Source of the DNA: Bacteroidales bacterium
Lineage (GTDB): Bacteria > Bacteroidota > Bacteroidia > Bacteroidales > UBA1402
DNA: 48,255 nt
NCBI GenBank assembly: GCA_017468435.1
Contig: JAFUIP010000001.1
Span: 1-48,255, forward strand
Direction of reading: 5' to 3'
Of the stretch, positions 22,864 through 32,329 are shown one piece after another. The translations under genes were made by a program, and so were the position numbers. The notes under the pieces were generated by a model that worked only from the letters and a program-made list of their open reading frames with translations, was not told where the DNA came from and searched no databases. The first letter of the stretch is position 1. Each line of letters starts with the position of its first letter.

Positions 22864-24648
22864 TTAATTTTCCGACAATCTCTTGTTCTTCTCTTGAAGC
22901 GCCATGCGGTAAGCTTCCCAATAATATTTGATAAACTTCGACCACTGAGCCTTACGCGAAATGGCACGGGCCTTCTTGCGCGTCTGAGCCGTTTCCACGA
23001 AATTCATCCGCCAGAACTGATAATAAGTTTCGGCAGCTTTTTCAGCCACTTCGGCATAATTGCCATCGTAACGATTGATGACAGCCACGCCTCCGGCAAT
23101 ATTACCGGCATCGGCATTGATCTGGGCAGCCCAGGCGCCAAAACCGGAGAGAGAAGTCGTCAAGGTAGGAATAGAGAAAGCGATGCTTTCGAGAGGCGTG
23201 TAACCCCATGGTTCATAATAAGATAAGAAAGCCGTCAAGTCAAAACCCTGCAAAAGATCGTAATAGTTCATGTTGAAGATTCCGTCATTGCCATGCAGAT
23301 AACAGGGCACGAAGATAACCTTCACCTTTTCGTTGAGGCTATTGCCGAAACCGGCAGCCTTGATGGCGTTCAAGACCTTATCGTCTTCGATGTAATGCAT
23401 CCAATGCGAGTTATACGGATGATAAATGGCGCCCTTGGAAGGAAGGACATTCATATCCATTTCGTTCGCAAACTGACGCACACGACGACCGTAACGCAAA
23501 TGCGAAGAATCATCCAAATCGTTCATGCGATCGAGCACTTCCTGACGAGGTGCGCTCACATTGCCGGGCACTAAAATGTAAGCCACAACCGGACGATTCA
23601 GACTCTCTTCCTGCAGTTTTTGCTTGAGCAGACGCAAACTTTCTATAAACACATCCAAGCCCTTGTTGCGGTATTCGTAACGGCCTGCCGTAGCAATAAG
23701 CAAGGTATCTTCGGGCAAATCATGACCCAACATAGCTTCGGCCACATCCAACAATTTGGCGCGAGCCATGGCACGAGCCTTGTCTGCCTTATGAGCCGGC
23801 GGCACGAAATCATCTTCAAAACCATTGGGCGTCACCACATCGGGCTTCTTGTCGAGCAACTGAGCACATTCCTGCGCCGTGATATCGCTCACCGTAGTAA
23901 AGCAATCTGCCTGATGAGCAGCCGTTTTCTCCAAAGAATGCTTGGCTTCCATATTCAACTCGCGCGCCATCTGATCGCCCTGATAACCGGGCAGATAGTC
24001 GTAGAGAGCCTTGCCGTTTCCGCAAATGGAACGACCGATGGAAGTGGCATGCGTAGTAAACACGGTGGCCACCTGAGGCATACAATGTTTCAGATAAAGC
24101 AATCCCATGCCGCAAGTCCACTCATGGAAATGGGCCACGAACTCCGACTGGTTTTCCACATCCTGTTTCTGAACGCGAGCCTGCTGGTATTCCACCAAAC
24201 TTTTCACCACTTCGCCACTGGCATAAGCAAACATACATGCCTCGCTGTAATCGCCGTATTCATGCAGAGAATCAACCTGATACCAATCCCACATTTGGGC
24301 ATATATCTGGTTTTTCATGTCATAATACGCACGGAAATCAACAAGCACAGCCAAAGGAGAACCTGGCACATTCCAACGGCCTGTTCTTACCTTATATAAT
24401 GTATTCTGCTGCTGGTCTCGCCATGCATCGAGCGGAGTAGATTCTTCAGAAAACAAAGGATTTGCTTGGTCGGGGCAATAGATTTTTTCAATATCCGGCC
24501 CGATAAAACAAAGTCTGTCACCCAATTGCTTACCCAACTGCTTGGCATGGGTTGACAGAACGGTATAAATACCGCCAATTCGGTTGCAGACTTCCCAACT
24601 CACTTCGTAAAGAAAAGGGTTATTTCCCTCAATAATAGACACTTTCAA
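22864..24648 (-). CDS. Glycogen synthase, eukaryote-like GT3 type
   Basis: 594 residues. It begins with EVSWEVCNRIGGIYTVLSTHA and has HFHEWTCGMGLLYLK, FTTHATSIGRSICGNG, TPNGF, and the C-terminal EPWGYTPLESIAFSIPTLTT. These are features of the GT3 (yeast/mammal-like) synthases that use UDP-glucose, rather than of the bacterial GT5 GlgA using ADP-glucose. Bacteroides and Prevotella genomes commonly carry this type. It is the first gene of the glycogen operon, with a TAATTTTG -7 box at 24685-24678. Confidence 0.92.
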   Translation of the reverse strand: MKVSIIEGNNPFLYEVSWEVCNRIGGIYTVLSTHAKQLGKQLGDRLCFIGPDIEKIYCPDQANPLFSEESTPLDAWRDQQQNTLYKVRTGRWNVPGSPLAVLVDFRAYYDMKNQIYAQMWDWYQVDSLHEYGDYSEACMFAYASGEVVKSLVEYQQARVQKQDVENQSEFVAHFHEWTCGMGLLYLKHCMPQVATVFTTHATSIGRSICGNGKALYDYLPGYQGDQMARELNMEAKHSLEKTAAHQADCFTTVSDITAQECAQLLDKKPDVVTPNGFEDDFVPPAHKADKARAMARAKLLDVAEAMLGHDLPEDTLLIATAGRYEYRNKGLDVFIESLRLLKQKLQEESLNRPVVAYILVPGNVSAPRQEVLDRMNDLDDSSHLRYGRRVRQFANEMDMNVLPSKGAIYHPYNSHWMHYIEDDKVLNAIKAAGFGNSLNEKVKVIFVPCYLHGNDGIFNMNYYDLLQGFDLTAFLSYYEPWGYTPLESIAFSIPTLTTSLSGFGAWAAQINADAGNIAGGVAVINRYDGNYAEVAEKAAETYYQFWRMNFVETAQTRKKARAISRKAQWSKFIKYYWEAYRMALQEKNKRLSEN

Positions 24649-24950
24649 AATCTTTGAATTCTTATAATTTCCGCGGACAAAATTACAAGAAAAGCCGATT
24701 GTAGCTCTTTCTCATTTCTTAATATTTGATAATCTTTCTTAATTTCTGTAAATTAACTCTAAATAATTATCAATTTTTAACATATTAATCTAAAGACAAA
24801 TATTAATTTACACTTTTTAACTTAATTACTCAACAATTATACCTTTTGAAAATAAATTTTTATGATAATGAACAATTATTGTCGCTTTATATTACCTTAG
24901 AGAACTTTTATTCATCATTTATAAACACTGGCAAATAATCCTACACAACA
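24649..24950. other. A/T-rich divergent intergenic region between glycogen synthase and GH43
   Basis: About 300 bp, very A/T-rich between 24720 and 24880, without a coding frame. It holds the minus-strand TAATTTTG box and a short palindrome ACAATTATTGT (24872-24882). It also has a weak plus-strand -7-like TACCTTAG near 24893, which would suit the GH43 gene. I see no RNA structure or binding site that I can name. Confidence 0.5.
24678..24685 (-). promoter_or_regulatory. -7 box TAATTTTG for the glycogen operon
   Basis: TAnnTTTG match on the minus strand, 29 nt before the glycogen synthase ATG at 24648. Confidence 0.5.
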
Positions 24951-26885
24951 ATGAATATCTCACTCAAAATAAGCTTTTTAGCCTGCCTTATCTCTTGCGC
25001 AAGTTTCTTTGGTCATACAGCGAATCCATTTCTGCCCTCTTGGGAATTCATTCCAGACGGAGAGCCTTATGTGTTTGAAGATCCGGATCATCCGGGCAAG
25101 AAGAGGGTGTATATTTATGGTTCGCACGACAGTTTGCGCTATGCCTATTGCGGACGTGAACAAGTGCTTTGGTCTGCCTCTACCGACAGCCTGAACCACT
25201 GGCGCTACGAAGGCGTTATCTTCGAATCGAAAACGGATGCCAATGGCCAATTGCTTAACAAAGACGGACTTGGCGATGTGCTTTATGCGCCCGACGTGTG
25301 CGAAGTGAGGGAGAAGGACGGAAGCAAAACATACTATCTCTACCCCAACAATCAGGCCGGCGGCCGCAAGAACATGGTTGCCAAGGCATCTCGACCGGAC
25401 GGGCCTTTTGTGGCCTGCAATTGGAGCGAGGAAAATCCGCGTCACACGGAGGGTTGCATGGACTTTGACCCGGCCGTTTTCATAGACGATGACGGACGCG
25501 TGTATGGCTATTGGGGCATCAACACCTCTTGGGCTGCCGAGCTCGATCCCAACACCATGGCCAGCGTCAAGCCAGGAACAAAGATTATTAAAGACATGAT
25601 TTCCAGCAAGAACCAAGAAGGCATCTTCCGATTTTTCGAAGCCTCGTCCATCAGAAAGATAGAAGGGAAATACGTATTTATCTACAGTCGATGGACGGCC
25701 GAGGGCGAATTCGGACTGCCGCAAAGCAACTACACCTTGGCCTATGCTTATGCAGACGCGCCTCTCGGCCCCTACACCTACGGCGGCACCATCATAGACG
25801 GACGCGCTCGCGACACGGACGCTGCGGGAAATGCTATTTTTACTGCTTGTCCCAATGGAAACACACATGGCAGCATCGTCGAAATAAACGGACAGTGGTG
25901 GGTTTTCTATCACCGACAGACAGGCACCGACGAATATTCGCGCCAAGCCATGGTAGCTCCCATCCATGTAGAAGTGCGCGACGGAAAAGTGCTTATCAGC
26001 GAAGGAGAATACAACTCGGAAGGATTTGAAACGCAAGGACTTGACCCATACAAAAAGCAGGAAGCCGGCATTGCTTGCCACTACACTTCGCCTCGTCCGG
26101 CCGAGCATCATTGGCCGCAGAAAACCTTCTATGGCTCTTACATCGCCTCCGGACGCGCCGATGACTTTTTCCGCGTGGAAGGCGGCAGCCACAATCCCGT
26201 GGTAAACAACACCGACGGATGCATCCTTGGCTACAAGTATTTCAATTTCAGCAAAACCCAGGGCGACAAAGACTTACGCCTATTTATAGACTTGGTTCCC
26301 CTCGGACAGAAAGGCCACATCGATATTTTCGTCGGCAACCCACAGAAAGACGGCCAAAAAGTGGGCCGCATCAAGATTTCGAAAAACCTCAGCGGCGGCG
26401 CCTGCAAAAGCACTTGCAAAAATGACGGCGGAATCAGCAGCAAAGGCGCTCGCAAAATTGACGGCAAATACGCCGACAGAAGCACTTGCGAAAATGCCGG
26501 CGGAATCAGCAGCAGAAGCGCTTGCAAAATTGACGGCAAATACGCCGACAGAAGCACTTGCAAAAATGCCGACGGAATTACCGGCAAAAGCACTTGCGAA
26601 AATAGCGGTTCCGGAAAGATGGTTCGTCTCAGCACGCGCGTGCCGAAAATCGCCCGCCTGAGCGGCAAACACGCGCTCTTTCTTGAGTTCCATCTTGATG
26701 CAACCAGCAGCTCACCCACAAGCACAAGCGCTCGCACAAGCTCGAATGCGCCAGCCCCAACAAATTCGATAACACCAACAGAGTCAACATCTTCGACCGA
26801 ATTGTCATCGCCAGCTCTAGCGCCAGAGAAATCCCCCACTCCTGCGCCATCGCTATGCGAACTGCACTACATCGGGTTCGAGTAA
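24951..26885 (+). CDS. Secreted GH43 glycosidase with repeat-invaded C-terminal domain
   Basis: 644 residues; a relative of this type would be nearer 520. The N-terminal signal contains LISC at residues 13-16, so it may be a lipoprotein. The five-bladed GH43 propeller carries the expected acid residues in IPDGEPYVFEDP, CMDFDPAVFIDDDG and FRFFEASSIRK, plus NTHGSIVEINGQWWVFYHRQ. A C-terminal beta-sandwich starts near 395. It is interrupted twice: residues 487-556 are six 12-residue Cys-rich repeats, and residues 585-633 are Ser/Thr/Pro/Ala-rich. After each interruption the domain resumes (MVRLSTRV..., then LCELHYIGFE), so both look inserted between strands. GH43 enzymes cleave arabinosyl or xylosyl linkages; the exact activity is unknown. 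Confidence 0.88.
   Translation: MNISLKISFLACLISCASFFGHTANPFLPSWEFIPDGEPYVFEDPDHPGKKRVYIYGSHDSLRYAYCGREQVLWSASTDSLNHWRYEGVIFESKTDANGQLLNKDGLGDVLYAPDVCEVREKDGSKTYYLYPNNQAGGRKNMVAKASRPDGPFVACNWSEENPRHTEGCMDFDPAVFIDDDGRVYGYWGINTSWAAELDPNTMASVKPGTKIIKDMISSKNQEGIFRFFEASSIRKIEGKYVFIYSRWTAEGEFGLPQSNYTLAYAYADAPLGPYTYGGTIIDGRARDTDAAGNAIFTACPNGNTHGSIVEINGQWWVFYHRQTGTDEYSRQAMVAPIHVEVRDGKVLISEGEYNSEGFETQGLDPYKKQEAGIACHYTSPRPAEHHWPQKTFYGSYIASGRADDFFRVEGGSHNPVVNNTDGCILGYKYFNFSKTQGDKDLRLFIDLVPLGQKGHIDIFVGNPQKDGQKVGRIKISKNLSGGACKSTCKNDGGISSKGARKIDGKYADRSTCENAGGISSRSACKIDGKYADRSTCKNADGITGKSTCENSGSGKMVRLSTRVPKIARLSGKHALFLEFHLDATSSSPTSTSARTSSNAPAPTNSITPTESTSSTELSSPALAPEKSPTPAPSLCELHYIGFE
26409..26618 (+). repeat. 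36-bp minisatellite inside the GH43 gene
   Basis: Six units encode 12-residue repeats: STCKNDGGISSK, GARKIDGKYADR, STCENAGGISSR, SACKIDGKYADR, STCKNADGITGK and the shortened STCENSGSGK. Alternate units are most alike, giving a 72-bp higher-order period. All lengths are multiples of 3, so copy-number change would keep the frame. Other frames through the array are also open, but this is a consequence of the repeat. Confidence 0.92.
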
Positions 26886-27025
26886 ACTTCAAATAATGGA
26901 CTAAATCGCAATGGCATAGCCTAAAACGTTTCATTTTTGAATGACGATTCTACACTCTTAGACAATTAGATCACCTTTGCCTACCAAAGCTAATTATTAT
27001 TTAAACTTCGAGTTGAACATATACA

Positions 27026-27063
27026 AAAATGAGGATGTGTCAAAGCAAACACACCCTCATTTT
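27026..27063 (-). terminator. Intrinsic terminator of dnaK
   Basis: The minus strand has AAAATGAGGGTGTGT, an 8-nt loop, then ACACATCCTCATTTTT, 23 nt after the dnaK stop. The A-rich left flank makes it potentially bidirectional. Confidence 0.8.
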
Positions 27064-27085
27064 GTAGTCTAATATTCTGTGAACC

Positions 27086-29032
27086 TTACTTCACTTCCTC
27101 AAAATCGACGTCGGTCACGTCACCGTCGTTCTTTTTGTCGTTGTTGGGCTGAGCACCGCCGTTGAAGCCGGCACCACCGTTGAAGCCACCAGAGAAATCG
27201 CCACCGGGTTGGGCACCGGGATTAGCCTGAGCGCCTTGGTTGTACATAGCCTGTGAAGCAGCTTGGAAAATCTGGTTCAATTCGGCCATGGCAGCATCGA
27301 TGGCAGGAATATCCTGGTTCTTGTGAGCTTCTTTCAACTTAGCCAAAGCGCCTTCAATCTGAGACTTAGCATCGGCAGGCAACTTGTCGCCCAATTCTTC
27401 CAACTGCTTTTCGGTCTGGAAGATGGTAGAGTCGGCTTGGTTCAGCTTGTCAATACGTTCCTTTTCCTTGGCATCGGCGTCGGCATTAGCCTTAGCTTCG
27501 TCCTTCATGCGTTGGATTTCGGCGTCAGTCAGGCCGCTTGAAGCTTCGATACGAATGCTCTGTTCCTTGCCGGTAGCCTTATCCTTGGCAGACACATTCA
27601 AAATACCGTTGGCATCGATGTCGAAAGTCACTTCGATCTGAGGCACGCCACGACGGGCAGCAGGAATACCATCCAAGTGAAAACGGCCGATGGTCTTGTT
27701 GTCGCGAGCCATAGAACGTTCACCCTGCAATACGTGAATTTCTACAGAAGGCTGATTGTCGGCAGCAGTGGTGAAGGTTTCAGATTTCTTGGTAGGAATG
27801 GTAGTGTTGGCTTCGATAAGCTTGGTCATGACACCACCCATGGTTTCGATACCGAGCGACAGAGGCGTTACGTCGAGCAAGAGTACGTCGGTCACTTCGC
27901 CGGTGAGCACGGCACCTTGAATAGCGGCACCTACAGCCACTACTTCGTCGGGGTTAACGCCCTTAGAAGGAGCCTTGCCGAAGAACTTTTCAACCAAAGC
28001 CTGGATAGCAGGAATACGGGTAGAACCACCCACCAGGATTACTTCGTCAATGTCAGAAGCTCTCAGACCGGCATCAGAAAGAGCCTTGCGACAAGGTTCG
28101 ATACAAGCCTGGATATAACGGTCGGCCAATTGTTCGAACTTGCTGCGGGTAAGCGTTCTAACCAAGTGTTTAGGCATGTTGTTGACAGCCATGATATAAG
28201 GCAGGTTAATTTCGGCAGAGGTTGAAGATGACAATTCAATCTTGGCCTTTTCAGCAGCTTCTTTCAGACGTTGCAAAGCCATAGGATCCTGACGCAAATC
28301 TATACCTTCGTCGTTCTTGAATTCTTCGGCCAACCAGTCGATGATCACCTGGTCGAAATCGTCACCACCGAGGTGAGTGTCACCGTTGGTAGATTTTACT
28401 TCGAACACGCCATCACCCAATTCAAGAATAGAGATATCGAAAGTACCACCACCCAAGTCGAAGACGGCAATCTTCATATCTGAGCTCTTCTTGTCCAAAC
28501 CGTAAGCCAAAGCAGCCGCGGTAGGTTCGTTCACGATACGACGAACTTTCAGACCAGCAATTTCACCGGCTTCCTTGGTAGCCTGACGCTGAGCATCGTT
28601 AAAATAAGCAGGCACGGTGATAACAGCTTCGCTAACTTCCTGACCCAGATAATCTTCGGCGGTTTTCTTCATCTTCTGCAGAATCATGGCAGAGATTTCT
28701 TGAGGCGTGTACATACGACCATCGATATCCACGCGGGGCGTGTTGTTGTCGCCACGAACCACGCTGTAAGCCATGCGGCTGATGTCGGTGCTTACATTGT
28801 CGTATTTTTCACCCATGAAACGCTTGATAGAAGAAATCGTCTTCTTAGGGTTGGTAATAGCCTGACGCTTAGCAGGATCGCCCACTTTACGCTCGCCACC
28901 ATCTACAAAAGCCACCACAGAAGGCGTGGTGCGTTTACCTTCACTATTAGTGATTACTACAGGATCACTTCCTTCCAAAACGGCTACACAAGAGTTGGTA
29001 GTACCTAAGTCAATTCCAATAATTTTTCCCAT
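27086..29032 (-). CDS. dnaK: Chaperone DnaK (Hsp70)
   Basis: 648 residues. The ATPase domain has [16 protein letters not shown], the phosphate-binding [13 protein letters not shown] and [11 protein letters not shown]. The substrate-binding domain follows ([28 protein letters not shown]), then a Gly/Asn-rich tail ending [13 protein letters not shown], the acidic end typical of bacterial DnaK. It folds and protects proteins with DnaJ and GrpE, neither of which is adjacent here. It is transcribed away from rho from a region with a sigma-54-like element. No CIRCE (HrcA) operator is visible. Confidence 0.98.
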   Translation of the reverse strand: MGKIIGIDLGTTNSCVAVLEGSDPVVITNSEGKRTTPSVVAFVDGGERKVGDPAKRQAITNPKKTISSIKRFMGEKYDNVSTDISRMAYSVVRGDNNTPRVDIDGRMYTPQEISAMILQKMKKTAEDYLGQEVSEAVITVPAYFNDAQRQATKEAGEIAGLKVRRIVNEPTAAALAYGLDKKSSDMKIAVFDLGGGTFDISILELGDGVFEVKSTNGDTHLGGDDFDQVIIDWLAEEFKNDEGIDLRQDPMALQRLKEAAEKAKIELSSSTSAEINLPYIMAVNNMPKHLVRTLTRSKFEQLADRYIQACIEPCRKALSDAGLRASDIDEVILVGGSTRIPAIQALVEKFFGKAPSKGVNPDEVVAVGAAIQGAVLTGEVTDVLLLDVTPLSLGIETMGGVMTKLIEANTTIPTKKSETFTTAADNQPSVEIHVLQGERSMARDNKTIGRFHLDGIPAARRGVPQIEVTFDIDANGILNVSAKDKATGKEQSIRIEASSGLTDAEIQRMKDEAKANADADAKEKERIDKLNQADSTIFQTEKQLEELGDKLPADAKSQIEGALAKLKEAHKNQDIPAIDAAMAELNQIFQAASQAMYNQGAQANPGAQPGGDFSGGFNGGAGFNGGAQPNNDKKNDGDVTDVDFEEVK

Positions 29033-29093
29033 TGTTCTAAATTTTTATTTGTTACTAATTACTTTTCCATTTTATCAAAAACGCTCTTCATTT

Positions 29094-29110
29094 ATCAAAT
29101 GCCGTGCCAA
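29094..29110 (-). promoter_or_regulatory. Sigma-54-like -24/-12 element upstream of dnaK
   Basis: The minus strand reads TTGGCACGGCATTTGAT. TGGCACG-N4-TTG matches the RpoN consensus with correct spacing; the -12 GC is GA here. Transcription would start near 29083, about 50 nt before the ATG. Whether RpoN drives it is inference. Confidence 0.5.
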
Positions 29111-29140
29111 AACCTCAACAAGCCGACGAGGTTCTCAGTC

Positions 29141-29157
29141 TGTCAGTTTTTCTGACA
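29141..29157. promoter_or_regulatory. Palindrome TGTCAG-N5-CTGACA upstream of dnaK
   Basis: A perfect 6-bp inverted repeat around TTTTT, centred about 40 bp upstream of the sigma-54-like box. It could be the binding site of an enhancer-binding activator, or a regulator site shared with the divergent rho promoter (-7 box at 29228). Confidence 0.55.
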
Positions 29158-29227
29158 AATCGGCAGAAACAAATCGAGACATGGATATTTTTTCTTGCAT
29201 AAGCATACATTATATAAGAAAGATTAT

Positions 29228-29235
29228 TATCTTTG
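29228..29235 (+). promoter_or_regulatory. -7 box TATCTTTG for rho
   Basis: Exact TAnnTTTG match, 70 nt before the ATG at 29306. Because it lies downstream of an earlier in-frame ATG (29195), the shorter rho start is preferred. Confidence 0.6.
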
Positions 29236-29305
29236 CCGTCGAATTCCTCAACAACGTAATGGGTGGTCGACTCATTATGATTTTCAAGTAACAATTTTAT
29301 TATTT

Positions 29306-31363
29306 ATGCCATTTTTAAACATTGTGCAACTCCGAGAAAAGAGTTTGCAAGAACTGGTAGAGTTGGCTAAATCGATGAACCTCACAAAGGTAGATTTCAA
29401 CTCGAAAGACAAATTAGTATATGCCATCTTAGACGAACAGGCACTGCTTGCCGCTGCCAACCGTTCCGGAAAGTCGCAAGAAGAACGTCCCAAGCGTAAA
29501 CGTATTCAAAAGCCTGTGGCACAACAAAAACCATTGAACGAAAACAAGGCTTCGCAGGAAGAAACGACCAAACAAGATGTGAAGACGCAGGCTGAAAATG
29601 AAGCCCCCGCGCAGGCAAAATCGAAGGAAAAGCCCAAGGCTCAACAAGAGCAAAGGCCTACTGAAGAAGCACCTATAGAAAAAATGCCTGCCAAGAAGAA
29701 TACTGCCAAAAAGGAAAACGCCAAAAGCGAAGAGACTCCCGAAGACAAAGCAAACGTAGCTGACAAGGCGGCTCAAAGCGAAACGCCCCAAGCCGCAGTA
29801 GAGGCCAAGCCCACTCCCAAAAAGCGAGGACGCAAGCCCAAAGCTGTTGCCAACACTGATACAGAAGGTGTTGCTGCCAAAGCAGTTACCTCAAACGAAA
29901 AAAGCGAAACTCCGTCTAAAGAAGCCGTTGCCCAAACGAGCGCTGAAACCGTGGTAGCCGAAACCGCCACCGAGCCTGCCAAGGATGCGGAAAGCGGACC
30001 GGCCGAAAACCTGGCAGAAGACACTTTGGCAGAAGCACGTCGCATGGCCGGCTTGGGCCCGAAGGACAATCGCGACAAGCCAAACAAGGAACAGCGTCGT
30101 CAGCGTCATCAGCCCGGCACGCCCAACTTCAATGCCAACGTGAACAATCCGAACAACCCCATGTACAACCCCAACTATAAGGCGCAAAACCGTCAGGACA
30201 ATCGCCAGGAAAACCGTCAACAAGAAGAAAAGTTGTACGATTTCGAGGGCATTCTGATGGGAAGCGGCTGTTTGGAAATCATGCCCGAAAACTACGGATT
30301 CCTGCGTTCGGCCGAGTACAATTACATTTCATCGCCCGATGATATTTACGTTTCGCAATCGCAAATCAAGCTGTTCGGCTTGCGTACCGGCGACATGGTG
30401 ATGGGGCCCATCCGTCCGCCCAAGGAAGGCGAAAAGTATTTTCCCTTGGTGCGCGTGGAAAAAATCAATGGCCGCGAGCCTTCTTTCGTGCGCGACCGCA
30501 TGAGTTTCGACCATTTGACACCCTTGTTTCCCGACGAAAAATTCAACCTTTGCGGAAAGAAAGAATTTGCCAACTCTTCGGTGCGCGTGGTAGATTTGTT
30601 CTCGCCCATTGGAAAGGGCCAGCGTGGTCTTATCGTGGCACAGCCAAAGACCGGTAAAACCGTATTGCTCAAGGATATTGCCAACGCCATCGCTGCCAAT
30701 CATCCGGAAGTTTACATGATCATCCTGCTCATTGACGAACGTCCCGAAGAAGTGACCGACATGGCCCGCAGCGTGAACGCAGAAGTGGTAGCCTCTACCT
30801 TCGACGAACCGGCCGAACACCATGTAAAGATTGCCGGCATCGTCTTGGAAAAGGCCAAACGCATGGTGGAATGCGGACACGACGTAGTGATTCTGCTCGA
30901 CTCCATTACTCGATTGGCACGCGCTTACAACACAGTCGCACCCGCTTCGGGCAAAGTGCTTTCCGGCGGTGTGGATGCCAATGCCCTGCACAAACCCAAA
31001 CGTTTCTTTGGCGCTGCTCGTAACATCGAAAACGGCGGAAGTCTCACCATCATTGCCACGGCGCTTACCGAAACCGGCTCAAAGATGGACGATGTCATTT
31101 TCGAAGAATTCAAGGGAACGGGCAACATGGAATTGCAACTGAACCGCACCTTGTCGAACAAGCGCATCTACCCTGCTGTCGATTTGTTGGCTTCCAGCAC
31201 ACGTCGCGACGACTTGCTGCACGACGAAACCACGCTCAACCGTATGTGGATCCTGCGTCGTCACCTGTCTGACATGAATCCCATCGAAGCCATGGAATTC
31301 CTCAAGACACGCTTGGAAAGAACCCAGGACAACGCAGAATTCCTGCTCTCGATGAACGATTAA
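29306..31363 (+). CDS. rho: Transcription termination factor Rho with long disordered insert
   Basis: 685 residues, against about 420 in E. coli. Residues 1-45 form the Rho_N helical domain ([18 protein letters not shown]). Residues about 50-300 are a Lys/Glu/Ala/Pro-rich, low-complexity stretch ending in Asn/Gln/Arg-rich sequence. The cold-shock-like RNA-binding domain starts near 310 ([18 protein letters not shown]). The ATPase follows, with Walker A QPKTGKT near 446 and [14 protein letters not shown]. Rho ends transcripts by translocating on untranslated RNA. In Bacteroides thetaiotaomicron such an insert is reported to drive Rho condensates in the gut; the same is inferred here. The start was chosen from MPFLNIVQ and the upstream -7 box. 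Confidence 0.96.
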   Translation: MPFLNIVQLREKSLQELVELAKSMNLTKVDFNSKDKLVYAILDEQALLAAANRSGKSQEERPKRKRIQKPVAQQKPLNENKASQEETTKQDVKTQAENEAPAQAKSKEKPKAQQEQRPTEEAPIEKMPAKKNTAKKENAKSEETPEDKANVADKAAQSETPQAAVEAKPTPKKRGRKPKAVANTDTEGVAAKAVTSNEKSETPSKEAVAQTSAETVVAETATEPAKDAESGPAENLAEDTLAEARRMAGLGPKDNRDKPNKEQRRQRHQPGTPNFNANVNNPNNPMYNPNYKAQNRQDNRQENRQQEEKLYDFEGILMGSGCLEIMPENYGFLRSAEYNYISSPDDIYVSQSQIKLFGLRTGDMVMGPIRPPKEGEKYFPLVRVEKINGREPSFVRDRMSFDHLTPLFPDEKFNLCGKKEFANSSVRVVDLFSPIGKGQRGLIVAQPKTGKTVLLKDIANAIAANHPEVYMIILLIDERPEEVTDMARSVNAEVVASTFDEPAEHHVKIAGIVLEKAKRMVECGHDVVILLDSITRLARAYNTVAPASGKVLSGGVDANALHKPKRFFGAARNIENGGSLTIIATALTETGSKMDDVIFEEFKGTGNMELQLNRTLSNKRIYPAVDLLASSTRRDDLLHDETTLNRMWILRRHLSDMNPIEAMEFLKTRLERTQDNAEFLLSMND

Positions 31364-31392
31364 AACATACAAAGACAAGGTTTTATTATACA

Positions 31393-31430
31393 AAAGAAGG
31401 TGGCTACATCATTTGTAAGCCACCTTCTTT
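31393..31430 (+). terminator. Bidirectional intrinsic terminator after rho
   Basis: AAAGAAGGTGGCT, a 12-nt loop, AGCCACCTTCTTT, then CTTGTTTAT. The left flank (TTTTATTATAC) gives an A/T-rich tail on the minus strand too, so it can also end the hydrolase transcript that converges from 32299. Confidence 0.78.
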
Positions 31431-31468
31431 CTTGTTTATATGGACTTGCTTATTGCGCCTGCAACTGC

Positions 31469-32299
31469 TTATTGTGCCTGCAAGGAAACAAAGAATTCCA
31501 CCACCAAATGCTTCACTTCGTCCAATTTCTTGCTAATCATGTGGTTTTCTCCTTCTACCACCATCAGTTCGGCATTGTCGCCATAAATATCCTGATACTG
31601 CTTGCTACATCGCATGGGCACTATGTTATCCTTGCTACCGTGAATCAGGCGCACCGGACCGGTATACGCCTTGGAAACTCCGAAAATATCGAGCAATTGC
31701 GTATTCATCAGATACTCTCTGCCCAACTTCATCGAACCAAAACAAGTGACCGATTCTGGCGGATTGGCAGGATCGAAACGCGCATTGAAAAAAGCACCGC
31801 CCTTACATGCATCTTTGATGACCGAACCTGGCGCAATCAGCACCAAGCCATCGGGACACTCGCCCCGAGCCGCCAATTGACCGGCCGTCATAGAGGCTAC
31901 CACACCGCCCTGCGAATGTCCCAGCAAACCGACAGATTTCACATAAGGCAAGGAATTCGCAAATTCCCACACAGCCAGCGCATCGGCTATTTCTTTTTCG
32001 ACCGTCATATCTTGCAAACGGCCTTCGCTCTTGCCATGCCCGTTGAAGTCGAAACGAATGGAAGCAATACCTTTTTCTGCAAGCGCCTTAGCCAAAGCCG
32101 GCATAGGATTGTAATCTTTGCTCGCAAAAATGCCATGCATCAACAGCACCATAGAACAAGAATCCTGCTTCTGATCGAAACCTTCCGGCAAAGTCATTTT
32201 CATAGACAAGGCACCTTGCGGGCCATACACCTGATAATCCTTGGCCGACACGCTGATACAGAACAGCACACTCAGCCATACAATCAAACATCTTCTCAT
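31469..32299 (-). CDS. Secreted alpha/beta hydrolase, feruloyl/cinnamoyl esterase-like
   Basis: 276 residues with a signal peptide of about 19. The oxyanion segment LLMHGIFAS, the nucleophile elbow GHSQGG (Ser129), HGSKDNIVP with the acid, and GENHMI with the catalytic His complete the triad. RFDFNGHGKSEG between them is typical of the Est1E/cinnamoyl esterase group. It lies 30 nt downstream of a GH43 gene on the same strand, so a role in removing ferulate or acetate from arabinoxylan fits. A general serine hydrolase is the alternative. Confidence 0.75.
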   Translation of the reverse strand: MRRCLIVWLSVLFCISVSAKDYQVYGPQGALSMKMTLPEGFDQKQDSCSMVLLMHGIFASKDYNPMPALAKALAEKGIASIRFDFNGHGKSEGRLQDMTVEKEIADALAVWEFANSLPYVKSVGLLGHSQGGVVASMTAGQLAARGECPDGLVLIAPGSVIKDACKGGAFFNARFDPANPPESVTCFGSMKLGREYLMNTQLLDIFGVSKAYTGPVRLIHGSKDNIVPMRCSKQYQDIYGDNAELMVVEGENHMISKKLDEVKHLVVEFFVSLQAQ

Positions 32300-32329
32300 A
32301 CTCTATTTATTTTAATAATTAGTGTTTTC

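Noticed and set aside
26231..26839. Alternative genes on either strand in the GH43 repeat region
   Set aside because: The 36-bp array is free of stops in several frames, which creates open frames automatically; the GH43 frame alone has homologous sequence on both sides.
29033..29305. CIRCE/HrcA operator at dnaK
   Set aside because: No TTAGCACTC-N9-GAGTGCTAA-like sequence is visible; the palindrome found is TGTCAG-N5-CTGACA.
29195..29305. Longer N-terminus for Rho
   Set aside because: The TATCTTTG box at 29228 would lie inside the coding region, and the added residues do not resemble Rho.
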